The notes under the pieces were generated by a model. The model was not told the origin of the DNA. It worked only from the letters and a program-made list of their open reading frames with translations, and did no database searches. Source: an uncultured Clostridia bacterium (lineage in GTDB: Bacteria; Bacillota; Clostridia; Oscillospirales; Acutalibacteraceae). From it: DNA of 42,012 nucleotides. Of the stretch, positions 32,164-40,414 are shown piece after piece (positions within the stretch are counted from its first letter, which is position 1; the number at the start of each line of letters is the position of its first letter). The stretch is taken from positions 1 through 42,012 of the forward strand of contig CALWIZ010000020.1 in the NCBI GenBank assembly GCA_944380885.1. Direction: 5' to 3'. Both the position numbers and the translations under genes were made by a program.

Positions 32164-32793
32164 TCAAAGCAATTTAAGCAGATCCGAAAAATGCGAAATA
32201 GGAATATCCGTTTTCGGATAATCTGCGGCGGGACCAATGCCTATCGCGGTAAATCTGCCGGCTTTAGCGGCGTCGATTCCCGAATCCGCGTCTTCCACCA
32301 CGTAGCACTCGCTCGGGTCAAGTCCGAGCATTTCCGCCGCCTTTAAAAAGACCTCAGGGTCAGGCTTGCTGTGTGTAATATTATTGCCGTCCGAAACAGC
32401 GTCAAAATAATTCCTGTAACCGAGTCTTTCAAGAATAAAGGGAGTATTTTTGCTTGAGGATCCTATGGCAATCTTGTAGCCCTTTTTCTTCATTTCCTCA
32501 AGCGTCTCGGTCACGCCCTCAAAGCGGTCATTCGGTGTAAGGTTGGCCAGCAGGATCTTATATATGTCGTTTTTCTTTTCGGCAAGAATCTGTTTTTCCT
32601 CGGATGTGTATTTCCTTTTGGCGTTTTCGAGAATAATCTCAAGGCTTTCCATTCTGCTTACGCCGCGCAGGCGGTTATTTATCTCCTTGTCGAAATAAAT
32701 ATTTTCTCCGCTTGCGACCTGCTTCCACGCGAGATAATGGTATTCGTCTGTTCCGACAATAACGCCGTCCAAATCAAATATAAACGCTTTCAT
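32164..32793 (-). CDS. pgmB: Beta-phosphoglucomutase (HAD superfamily)
   Basis: Interconverts beta-D-glucose 1-phosphate and glucose 6-phosphate through an aspartyl phosphate. 209 residues. The nucleophile and acid/base Asp are in FDLDGVI near the N-terminus. YHYLAWK, LRGVSRMESLEIIL and SSSKNTPFILERLG are typical of true beta-phosphoglucomutases rather than generic HAD phosphatases; KPDPEVFLKAA and VEDADSGIDAAKAG complete the HAD motifs. I chose the ATG at 32793 with GAGGGAG upstream. It is the last gene of the seven-gene sugar operon, 19 nt after the rhamnosidase. Its presence implies that the pathway yields beta-glucose 1-phosphate, which only phosphorolysis of a glucoside would produce. 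Confidence 0.92.
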   Translation of the reverse strand: MKAFIFDLDGVIVGTDEYHYLAWKQVASGENIYFDKEINNRLRGVSRMESLEIILENAKRKYTSEEKQILAEKKNDIYKILLANLTPNDRFEGVTETLEEMKKKGYKIAIGSSSKNTPFILERLGYRNYFDAVSDGNNITHSKPDPEVFLKAAEMLGLDPSECYVVEDADSGIDAAKAGRFTAIGIGPAADYPKTDIPISHFSDLLKLL

Positions 32794-32812
32794 GACTTCT
32801 CCCTCTCTCTTC

Positions 32813-35476
32813 TTACTGGACACTGATTTTTCTTATTTCCTTTTCAAAGCGCCTGAAGCCTTCCTCGGATATGCCGAACATATCAAGATAGCTCATGCCG
32901 CGGACGGTCGATGTAAGAAATTCCTCATTTTCTCCGCTTGCCATCGCAAACGCCTGCGGCAGAGTAGCCAAAAGAACCTTTGCCGCTTTTTCATTTTTAA
33001 TTATATCGTAAACCAAACTGTCCGCGCTGAAAGGATGCTCAAAATCTGTGTTCATTGTATAGCTGTATGAGTATTCGCCGCCCGAAAGCTCAAATTTCTC
33101 CCTGCCGGAATAAGGCAGCGCAACCTCCGCCTTACCTCCGTGGGGCACAGTGATTTTAATATTGAAATCGTTGCCCTTTACATTCCATTCACAGCGGTAT
33201 TCTCCTACCGGAGAATCAAATTTCATTCTTGATTCGGTCACAAACCTGCACGGCACAGGGTGTATTTCCGCTTTTCTCCATGCGGTGTCAGCCGAAGAAA
33301 TACCTCCGATATAAGCATAGACCGCTTCGGCGACCGAACCGTAGGCGTAATGATTCAGCGAATTCATCATAGTTCCCGAAATCCTGCCGTCAGGGAGAAG
33401 CGAGTTCCAGCGTTCCCAAACGGTGGTAGCTCCGAGCAGAATCTCATAGAACCAACCGGGGTATTCCTTACCGAAAAGAATACGGTAGGCCTCATCTGTA
33501 AGACCGCAGTCAAGCATAGTGCGTATCATCAGCGGAGCGCCGACAAATCCGCATTTTATTTTGTAAAGGTCGCGGCGCAATCTGTCCTTAAAGCCCTCAA
33601 CCGTTTTATTTCTGTCGGTTCCGAGATTAAATTTAAGCGCTAAAATATACGCCGCCTGAGTATCAAGCGCGAGTCTTCCGGTCGGTGTAAAGTATTCCCT
33701 GCGAATTGCGTTTTTTACTTCTTCCTTTATTCTGCCGTAACGCTCAGCGTCCTCGGGAATGCCGAGAACCGCCGAGGATTTTTCGGCTGTTTCAAGCGCG
33801 TTGTAATAGTAAGCCGCGCGTATAAACGTATCGTCGGTTCCGCCTTTCATGCTCTGGGCGCATATTCCGTCCTGCGCGAGCCAGTCGCCGAAGGTGAACG
33901 GCTGAGACAGAAGCCTGCCGTCTCCTCTTTCCTCGTCGCCTTTTATAAGAAGCTCAACGTATTCCTTTATTCCGCCGTAATGCTCGCGCAAAAGCTCCTT
34001 ATCGCCGTAATTTTCATATATAAGCCACGGAACGATAACTCCGGCATCCGCCCACACGGCGCCGCCGTGACCCGCAAGCCCCTTATTTGACGGAGAATAC
34101 ATCGGAAAATCTCCGCCGTAATAGGTCTTCTGGTCGAACGCCATATCGCGCATGAATTTCTTATAGAAAATATACGCTTCTGACTGATAGCAGGCAGTGG
34201 GCACGAAAACCTGCGTGTCGGCCGTCCAGCCGAGCCGCTCATCTCTTTGCGGGCAGTCGGTAGGAACGTCGACAAAGTTGCTGTACCTTCCCCAGCGGAC
34301 ATTGCTTATGAGCTTATTGAGCAGCTCACAGTTTGTTTTAAGCTCTGCGGTTTCGGAAAGTAAGGTGCTGAAATATACCGCCGTAAAGTCTGACACGGAC
34401 CAGTCGGCGTCACACTCCACCATTACATACCTGAAGCCGTAGTATGTGAAATACGGCTCTATTGTACCGTTTCCTCCGTCGCTTACGTATCTGTATTCCG
34501 CCCGTGCCGTGCGTAAATTATCACGGTAAAAGCAGCCGTCCTGAAGAACCTCAGAATAGCGCAGCACAACATTTGTGCCCTTCGGGAAATGATTTTCAAA
34601 ACGGACAACTCCGGCTCCGTTCTGCCCGAAATCGATTACCTTTTCATTTTTAGGTGTTATTATAAGGTTTCCCGAACGTTCATCAACTGTGCGTATCGGA
34701 GACGAATAATCCGGTACCGCTTTAAACTCTTTTTCCGCCTTTTTTACCGGCTTAAAGCTGTATTCAATGTTATCGTCCCTGTCCTCGCCGTAATATATTC
34801 CGTTGCGGAGGATTTTGCCCGCCGAATACTGCCAGCTTTTATCGGTAGCGGCTATGACCCTGCCGCCGTCGTATATAACGGCGTTTACAGCAAGCTCTTT
34901 TCCCCACTTTCCGTTAAATCCGCCGTCAATGCCGAACTGCCCGCTGTACCAGCCTTTGCCTACGAAAACTTCCAGTGTATTTTCGCCTTTAAGCAGCGTT
35001 ATCTCATAGGTCTGCGCGCGTACACAGTCGTCATAATCGTTCATCATCGGAGTAAGCCAGTCATTTCCTATGCGTTCCCCGTTCAGAAAAGCACGGTAAA
35101 GACCGAGTCCGGTTATCTTTATGCGGGCCTCTCCCCCGTCAGAGAAAAAAGTCTTTCTGAAGACCGCTGATTTAACATCTTCCGCGGCGGCTATCCATTC
35201 GCCCGATTTATCGGTTGCCGTCTCAAACTCAAGGCTCTCGCTGTCTCCCAGCTCATTCGCCGCAGTAACTGTGTATTTTTCTCCGTACCCGAATTTATAA
35301 TCCGGACGGACGCATACGCCGTCCACACCCGTAAGCACCGAAGTTTTTCCGTTGTTTAAAAGGGAAAGCGAAAAATCGTTTCCCCTTTTTGCCTTAAACG
35401 AAAACATTATATCGTCCGGAGAAATGACGAGCGTGCCCCCGCTCCTGTTAATTTTCAAATCATAGATATTTTTCAT
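32813..35476 (-). CDS. GH78 alpha-L-rhamnosidase, intracellular
   Basis: Removes terminal alpha-L-rhamnose from glycosides. 887 residues with the GH78 order: N-terminal beta-sandwich domains (RIGNDWLTPMMNDYDD, GKGWYSGQFG), then the (alpha/alpha)6 barrel. The catalytic region CPQRDERLGWTADTQ lies near residue 410, and GDWLAQDG and TTVWERWNSL are further barrel motifs. It ends in a C-terminal sandwich. There is no signal peptide, so it acts on imported substrate. The start (35476) overlaps the GH3 stop as ATGA, indicating coupling; an upstream in-frame ATG at 35491 is possible. It shares the operon with an ABC importer, GH3 and beta-phosphoglucomutase. Confidence 0.94.
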   Translation of the reverse strand: MKNIYDLKINRSGGTLVISPDDIMFSFKAKRGNDFSLSLLNNGKTSVLTGVDGVCVRPDYKFGYGEKYTVTAANELGDSESLEFETATDKSGEWIAAAEDVKSAVFRKTFFSDGGEARIKITGLGLYRAFLNGERIGNDWLTPMMNDYDDCVRAQTYEITLLKGENTLEVFVGKGWYSGQFGIDGGFNGKWGKELAVNAVIYDGGRVIAATDKSWQYSAGKILRNGIYYGEDRDDNIEYSFKPVKKAEKEFKAVPDYSSPIRTVDERSGNLIITPKNEKVIDFGQNGAGVVRFENHFPKGTNVVLRYSEVLQDGCFYRDNLRTARAEYRYVSDGGNGTIEPYFTYYGFRYVMVECDADWSVSDFTAVYFSTLLSETAELKTNCELLNKLISNVRWGRYSNFVDVPTDCPQRDERLGWTADTQVFVPTACYQSEAYIFYKKFMRDMAFDQKTYYGGDFPMYSPSNKGLAGHGGAVWADAGVIVPWLIYENYGDKELLREHYGGIKEYVELLIKGDEERGDGRLLSQPFTFGDWLAQDGICAQSMKGGTDDTFIRAAYYYNALETAEKSSAVLGIPEDAERYGRIKEEVKNAIRREYFTPTGRLALDTQAAYILALKFNLGTDRNKTVEGFKDRLRRDLYKIKCGFVGAPLMIRTMLDCGLTDEAYRILFGKEYPGWFYEILLGATTVWERWNSLLPDGRISGTMMNSLNHYAYGSVAEAVYAYIGGISSADTAWRKAEIHPVPCRFVTESRMKFDSPVGEYRCEWNVKGNDFNIKITVPHGGKAEVALPYSGREKFELSGGEYSYSYTMNTDFEHPFSADSLVYDIIKNEKAAKVLLATLPQAFAMASGENEEFLTSTVRGMSYLDMFGISEEGFRRFEKEIRKISVQ

Positions 35477-37170
35477 AATCTTGTATCCCATTTTCCGCAG
35501 AATGCGTCAACCGGGCTTTTGCCCTCGAATTTTTCCGCGCCTGTCAGCTTGGCGAACAGCGCTTCGAGCACTTCGTCCGAACCGCCGTAGGTATTTATAT
35601 ATGTTTTTACCCTCGGCATATCGACAAGGTGATACGGATTTTCAAGCGATATCGCGATTGTGGGAACGCTGTTCATATATACCGGAACGTCCGCTCCCAT
35701 AGGCTCCGCCCATTCAATTCTGACAACAGTCTGGTTAGACTTTGTCGCCAGCGAGACAAGATAGATTATAAGGTCATATTTATCCGTAATTTCGCTTACC
35801 GGCTTTGCCATACCCTCAAATCCGCCGCCGGGTACGAATTCGTCTACCTCAAAACCGGCGTTTTTAAGCATAGCGATGAATTTATCAGCGGCGCCCACCT
35901 GCACTCCGCCGCCAAAAGCGCTCTGAGCGCCCTCCTTTTTGTAAACAAGAACTCTTTTGTATTTCTCCGGAGAAATCGGCAGTACGCCCTTTTCCTCCTT
36001 GACAAGCGTAATTGACTTGCCTGCGACTTCCCTGCATATACCGCTGTATTTCTTATCTGAGACAACAGTGTTTACCTTATCGATATCCGGAATGTTATTC
36101 TTGATATGGAGCTTAAGCGACGCTTTAAGCGCGAGTATTCTCGTGACCGCCTCGTCAAGTCTCTCCGCGGTGATAACGCCGCTGTCAACTCCCGCTGTCA
36201 TAAACGCGAAGTCTTCCTCAAGGTTTTTGGTAAAGAGGAACATATCGCAGCCAGCTGCAATCGTAAGCGGAACGGCGTCTTTTCTCTCCATAACGGTTCC
36301 CATGCCCGCCATGGTTGTGGAATCGGTTATGATAAGACCGTTAAAACCGAGATGTTCTCTCAAAAGACCGCCGAGCAGCTCTTTAGCGATAAGGCCGGGC
36401 TTTATATCCTCATCTTTAAGTTCAGGGTTAAGGCGCTTCGACCACGCCGGCTGCATTATATGACCCACCATTACGGTTTTTGCTCCGGCGTCAATACTCA
36501 TCTTATACGCCCTGCCGTAGGTTTCGTCCCATTCCTCGCAGGAAAGCGTATTCACTGAAGCCAGAAGGTGCTGGTCTCGCTCGTCAACACCGTCGCCCGG
36601 GAAATGCTTTATGGACGCGGCTATACCGTGCTTCTGAATCTCCTCCACATACGCCCTGCCGAAATTCGCGACGAGCTGAGGGTCAGAGCCGAAAGTTCTT
36701 GTATTTGTAATCGGATTTCTCCAGTTGTAATCAATATCAATAATAGGTGCAAAGGACCAGTTTATTCCGATAGCGGACGCCTGCTCACCTATTACCCTGC
36801 CGAGAAGAGCGGCATACTTTTCGTCTCCGGTGGCGGCAATCGCCATCTCGCAGCCTACCTTTGTGCCGCCTAAAACTGCCTGATTCATACCGGCTTCAAG
36901 GTTGGCGGATACCAGCATTGGTATCTTCGCGTTTTTCTGAAGTCTTGAGACGGTATTTACAAGCTCTTCCACGGTCATGGTTCTTGTCATCACGCCGCCG
37001 ACTCCGAGTCCGGACGCCAGATATTTAAGATAATTCTCGTCGTCCGTATATGTAATAAGACAGAACAGCTGTCCTATTTTTTCTTCCTTGGTCATACCGT
37101 TTAAAGTGGAGTATACCCACTCTATATCACTGTCGTCAAGATAAAACGGCTTTGCTCTTAAATCTATCAT
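35473..37170 (-). CDS. GH3 family enzyme, NagZ-type (hydrolase or phosphorylase)
   Basis: A 565-residue two-domain GH3 protein. The nucleophile is D283 in GLIITDSTTMAGM. The acid/base is the Asp-His pair typical of NagZ-type enzymes: D199 and H201 after the KHFPGDG loop (188-194). GH3 beta-glucosidases lack this pair. Some GH3 members with a His acid/base have been shown to be phosphorylases that release beta-sugar 1-phosphates. With a beta-phosphoglucomutase in the operon, phosphorolysis of a beta-glucoside is plausible; beta-N-acetylglucosaminidase is the default alternative. There is no signal peptide, so it is cytoplasmic. It lies 11 nt after a permease gene and overlaps the rhamnosidase start. 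Confidence 0.9.
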   Translation of the reverse strand: MIDLRAKPFYLDDSDIEWVYSTLNGMTKEEKIGQLFCLITYTDDENYLKYLASGLGVGGVMTRTMTVEELVNTVSRLQKNAKIPMLVSANLEAGMNQAVLGGTKVGCEMAIAATGDEKYAALLGRVIGEQASAIGINWSFAPIIDIDYNWRNPITNTRTFGSDPQLVANFGRAYVEEIQKHGIAASIKHFPGDGVDERDQHLLASVNTLSCEEWDETYGRAYKMSIDAGAKTVMVGHIMQPAWSKRLNPELKDEDIKPGLIAKELLGGLLREHLGFNGLIITDSTTMAGMGTVMERKDAVPLTIAAGCDMFLFTKNLEEDFAFMTAGVDSGVITAERLDEAVTRILALKASLKLHIKNNIPDIDKVNTVVSDKKYSGICREVAGKSITLVKEEKGVLPISPEKYKRVLVYKKEGAQSAFGGGVQVGAADKFIAMLKNAGFEVDEFVPGGGFEGMAKPVSEITDKYDLIIYLVSLATKSNQTVVRIEWAEPMGADVPVYMNSVPTIAISLENPYHLVDMPRVKTYINTYGGSDEVLEALFAKLTGAEKFEGKSPVDAFCGKWDTRL

Positions 37171-37181
37171 CAGTATCTTCC

Positions 37182-38165
37182 CTAAATCGTATTTTTAAGT
37201 GTTTTTCTCATAAAAAGGCTCTTGAGTTTTTCAAACTGTCCGGAGAACGCGTAGAAGCCGAGCATAAATATTCCGAATATGATCTGCTGAACACCGCCGC
37301 CTCCGACTCCGAGGCAGTCAAGACCTGAATTCATAATTGCCATACCGACGGAAGCCACCGCAATTCCCACGGCGTCAACCGACGCTTTTCCCAAAAACAT
37401 ACCGATGAATACCGGTACTATGTAAGAAAACAGTATACTTGAAGTTGAAAGATTTGACTGCGGAGAGATAATATTCTGAGAGCCGTAAACCAGTGCTCCG
37501 AGTCCTAAAATAATACCTGTGACAAAATAGCAGGCGATTACATTTTTCTTTTCCGATATTCCTATACTCACAGCCGATCTCTGTCCCATCGAAAGGAGCT
37601 TCCCTCTTTTTCCCTCAACCGTAAAGTTGGAATAAAAGAGGAAAAAGAGTATCGCGATTATCAGAGGAATAAAAATAAAGGGGATTTTTCCGAATTTTGA
37701 AATGTCATAAGAGATAATGTTGAGACCCTTCGCCTCAAATATAAGATATGTTATCGCTTCGTAAACAAGGGTTACCGCTATGGTGCAGATGATTACCGGC
37801 ACGCGGCTGAACGAATATATAATCGATGTTATAAGACTTAAAATAACTCCCACCGCAATGCAAAGACCTAAGAACATAAATACATTTCCGCCGGCATTAT
37901 AGGTCACATTGCCTGCAATAATAGCGGTCAGTATCATTGTGGCACCGCCTGAAAAGTCAAACCTGCCGTTTTTGAACTGCAGATAAATCGCAAGGGCAAT
38001 TATTGCCGTAAGCGAACCTTCGGTCAACACCTGGCGCATTATTATCGGTGAAACAAAATTGTCTGCGCCGCAGAGCGCGGTAATAAGCCACATTACCAAA
38101 AACATTCCGACCGGAAAAGCTAATGTTAGCAATGTCTTTTTTAAGATAGTAAGCAATTTAGTCAT
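37182..38165 (-). CDS. Sugar ABC transporter permease (RbsC type), second copy
   Basis: A 327-residue inner-membrane permease of the ribose/galactose ABC class with about eight to ten hydrophobic segments. QFKNGRFDFSGGATMILTAI in the first third matches the conserved permease loop, and the C-terminal VGVGMAIMNSGL-like stretch is also typical (here SVGMAIMNSGLDCLG). I chose the ATG at 38165; upstream in-frame codons lie in a GC-rich spacer. It is separate in sequence from the other permease at 39409-40401, so the channel is probably a heterodimer. It follows the binding-protein gene by 64 nt. Confidence 0.88.
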   Translation of the reverse strand: MTKLLTILKKTLLTLAFPVGMFLVMWLITALCGADNFVSPIIMRQVLTEGSLTAIIALAIYLQFKNGRFDFSGGATMILTAIIAGNVTYNAGGNVFMFLGLCIAVGVILSLITSIIYSFSRVPVIICTIAVTLVYEAITYLIFEAKGLNIISYDISKFGKIPFIFIPLIIAILFFLFYSNFTVEGKRGKLLSMGQRSAVSIGISEKKNVIACYFVTGIILGLGALVYGSQNIISPQSNLSTSSILFSYIVPVFIGMFLGKASVDAVGIAVASVGMAIMNSGLDCLGVGGGGVQQIIFGIFMLGFYAFSGQFEKLKSLFMRKTLKNTI

Positions 38166-38229
38166 AATTATTACCCGTTCTCTCCCCCTCGCAGACAAAA
38201 GCCCGCGAGGGGATAATTGTTATAGTTTT

Positions 38230-39378
38230 TTATCTGGCTTTTAAATCTTCCATTGACATAGACTGAACAACCTTGACAAGACCTTCGTGTGTACCGCCGT
38301 TTTTAGCTAAAAGATCACTTACCTCGCTTGCGGTGAGGAAGGAATTTTCAAACTTGCCGGTGTAGTACATCGATTTTTCTTTTACGATATCAAGCTCTTC
38401 ATTATTGGTAATGCGGATCTGTGAAGAGTCAACACGCTGTGCCTCAGAGGGAGTGTCCTCAAATTCCTTGCCCTCTATCTTGTTGAGGAGCATAACAAGC
38501 GGATAAACAATAGCCTCAACATTGCTGAATACGAGTTCCTGGAAGCAGCCGTTGCCGCTTGTGCCGAAGTTGTTTAAAACACTGTCGTCAACCGAGAAGC
38601 CCGCGGTATAGAGCTTTATATTTGTCTTGTTGTTCTGTGTCAATGTCGGATAAATGAAGTCAACGCCGGCGCACATTCCGAATATTGCATCAATATTGGG
38701 GTTAGCGCTGAAATAGTCCGCCGAAAGAGGCTGGAACATAAGCTCGGTGGTCTCCGCCTGAACGGTTATCTTCTCGTCGTCGGCAGCGGTCTTATTGTAT
38801 TCCTCGATCTTAGCGCGGAAAGCCGCGTCCATCTCATTCTGATGCGGGAAGGCGAAAGACGGGAATTTTATCATTCCTATATTCTTGTAGCCGTCGTTTA
38901 TAATACGCTCGGCTATTTCCTCGCCCCAGGCAGTTCCGCTGTATCTTCCGTCAACCACGGTGCCGACAAAATTCGGATTGTCCTTTACCTTGTCAAAGCT
39001 CGTTTCGTAGTCGGCAAGATATCCGCCGAGGTAAACGCCTGCTTTTTCGCATTCCTCAAGTATAGCCTCAGTGGCGCTGTCCATGGTGAGGATAAGACCT
39101 TTACAGCCGCTTGAGATAAGCTGCTGAGCCGCCGTCTTGTTTGCAGCTTCATCGGTCTGGCTCAGTGTCACATAGGTAAATTCGCAGTTAAGCTCCTCGG
39201 AAATACCCTTCAAAAATTCTCTGGTCGCGGTAACCGCGGGACCCTGGTCCTGATAGAGGCCGATACCGATTTTAATCTTTGCTCCGCTTCCTCCTCCGCA
39301 GCCGGCAAATGCCGCGCAGCTCAACGCCATTCCTGCTGTAAGAACTAAGGAAATAATTTTTCTTAATGTTTTTTTCAT
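38230..39378 (-). CDS. Sugar-binding lipoprotein of the ABC importer
   Basis: A 382-residue extracellular binding protein of the periplasmic-binding-protein type I (sugar) family. Signal peptide with lipobox AFAGC, lipidated Cys27. The mature part starts KIKIGIGLYQDQGPAVTATREFLKG and contains the hinge and sugar-contact style motifs AAQQLISSGCKGLILTM and NPNIDAIFGMCAGVDF. AGGAG precedes the ATG. It lies between the two permease genes. The specific sugar cannot be read from sequence; the operon enzymes suggest a rhamnose-containing glucoside or oligosaccharide. Confidence 0.92.
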   Translation of the reverse strand: MKKTLRKIISLVLTAGMALSCAAFAGCGGGSGAKIKIGIGLYQDQGPAVTATREFLKGISEELNCEFTYVTLSQTDEAANKTAAQQLISSGCKGLILTMDSATEAILEECEKAGVYLGGYLADYETSFDKVKDNPNFVGTVVDGRYSGTAWGEEIAERIINDGYKNIGMIKFPSFAFPHQNEMDAAFRAKIEEYNKTAADDEKITVQAETTELMFQPLSADYFSANPNIDAIFGMCAGVDFIYPTLTQNNKTNIKLYTAGFSVDDSVLNNFGTSGNGCFQELVFSNVEAIVYPLVMLLNKIEGKEFEDTPSEAQRVDSSQIRITNNEELDIVKEKSMYYTGKFENSFLTASEVSDLLAKNGGTHEGLVKVVQSMSMEDLKAR

Positions 39379-39408
39379 AATTCTCGCTCCTGTTTTTATT
39401 TTTTTGTT

Positions 39409-40401
39409 TTATCTCGGTAATATTTTGCCCTTGTTTCTGCAGGTCAGCAAAACAATACACAAGAAAATTACTGCTTTTATAATATGGATAGTCTGAATAT
39501 CCACACCCGAAAGGGTAAGTCCGTTGCTTAACAGCACATAGGTAAGCGTACCTATAACAGCGCAGCGAACTTTTGAACTCATACCGCCTGACAGCGGCAT
39601 TCCGCCGAGTATGATGCATAGCATTATGTCCATAGCGTAGGTTGAGCCGGTGCCCTTGCCGGCGGAACCTGTCCTCGCCAGCAGAAATACCGAAGCGATG
39701 GCAACGCACACACCGAACATCATATACGCTATAACCTTCCAGAGAGTTGTATTTACTCCGCACTGCGCGGCGGTTTTCTCATTTGCTCCTATGCTCTTTG
39801 TGTATTTCCCGAGTTTCGTGAAATTAAAGGCGTAGAAAACGACTATCCCCACGACCAGCATAACCGTTATCATTATCTTCGAGTCGGCAAACCTGCTGAT
39901 GTCGTAATTCTCAACCGAAATCATATTTGAGCCGGTTCTCTCTATCAGGATATACTGTATTCCGCCGAACACGAACATCAGAAACAGTGAAGTAACGATT
40001 GACGGGAGTCCCAGCCATACCGCAACGGCGCCGTTGAAGGCTCCGCACAGAAGTGCCAGCACAAGAACCGTAACAAAAGCCAGCAGCATGGAACCCGTGG
40101 AATTGAGAATAAATATCATCAGTATACTGTATACACCGAGCTGTACTCCCACGCTTACGTCCATAAATCCCATTGAATAAACGAACAAGGCTCCGAGCGA
40201 CAAAATCATATATCCGCATACTGTTTCGATAAGTATCGAAATATTGTACGCATTCCAGAGATTACCTGCCGATGTGACCGTAAAAATAATAACGCAGAGC
40301 ACCAGTCCCATCACCGAAAAAATATCAAATATATGTGTCTTTATTATGCCCCAAAAGCCGCTTTGGCTGTTTGATTTGTTTTTCAAAATAGCTTCCTGCA
40401 C
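39409..40401 (-). CDS. Sugar ABC transporter permease (RbsC type), first copy
   Basis: A 330-residue membrane permease with multiple hydrophobic segments. MGFMDVSVGVQLGVYSILM is the loop equivalent to the GxxDLSVG motif of ribose-type permeases, and GMPLSGGMSSKVRCAVIG matches the conserved C-terminal loop. It starts at a GTG (40401) with AAGGAGG 8 nt upstream, 13 nt after the ATPase stop. It partners the permease at 37182-38165. Confidence 0.9.
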   Translation of the reverse strand: MQEAILKNKSNSQSGFWGIIKTHIFDIFSVMGLVLCVIIFTVTSAGNLWNAYNISILIETVCGYMILSLGALFVYSMGFMDVSVGVQLGVYSILMIFILNSTGSMLLAFVTVLVLALLCGAFNGAVAVWLGLPSIVTSLFLMFVFGGIQYILIERTGSNMISVENYDISRFADSKIMITVMLVVGIVVFYAFNFTKLGKYTKSIGANEKTAAQCGVNTTLWKVIAYMMFGVCVAIASVFLLARTGSAGKGTGSTYAMDIMLCIILGGMPLSGGMSSKVRCAVIGTLTYVLLSNGLTLSGVDIQTIHIIKAVIFLCIVLLTCRNKGKILPR

Positions 40402-40414
40402 AATACTGCCCTCC

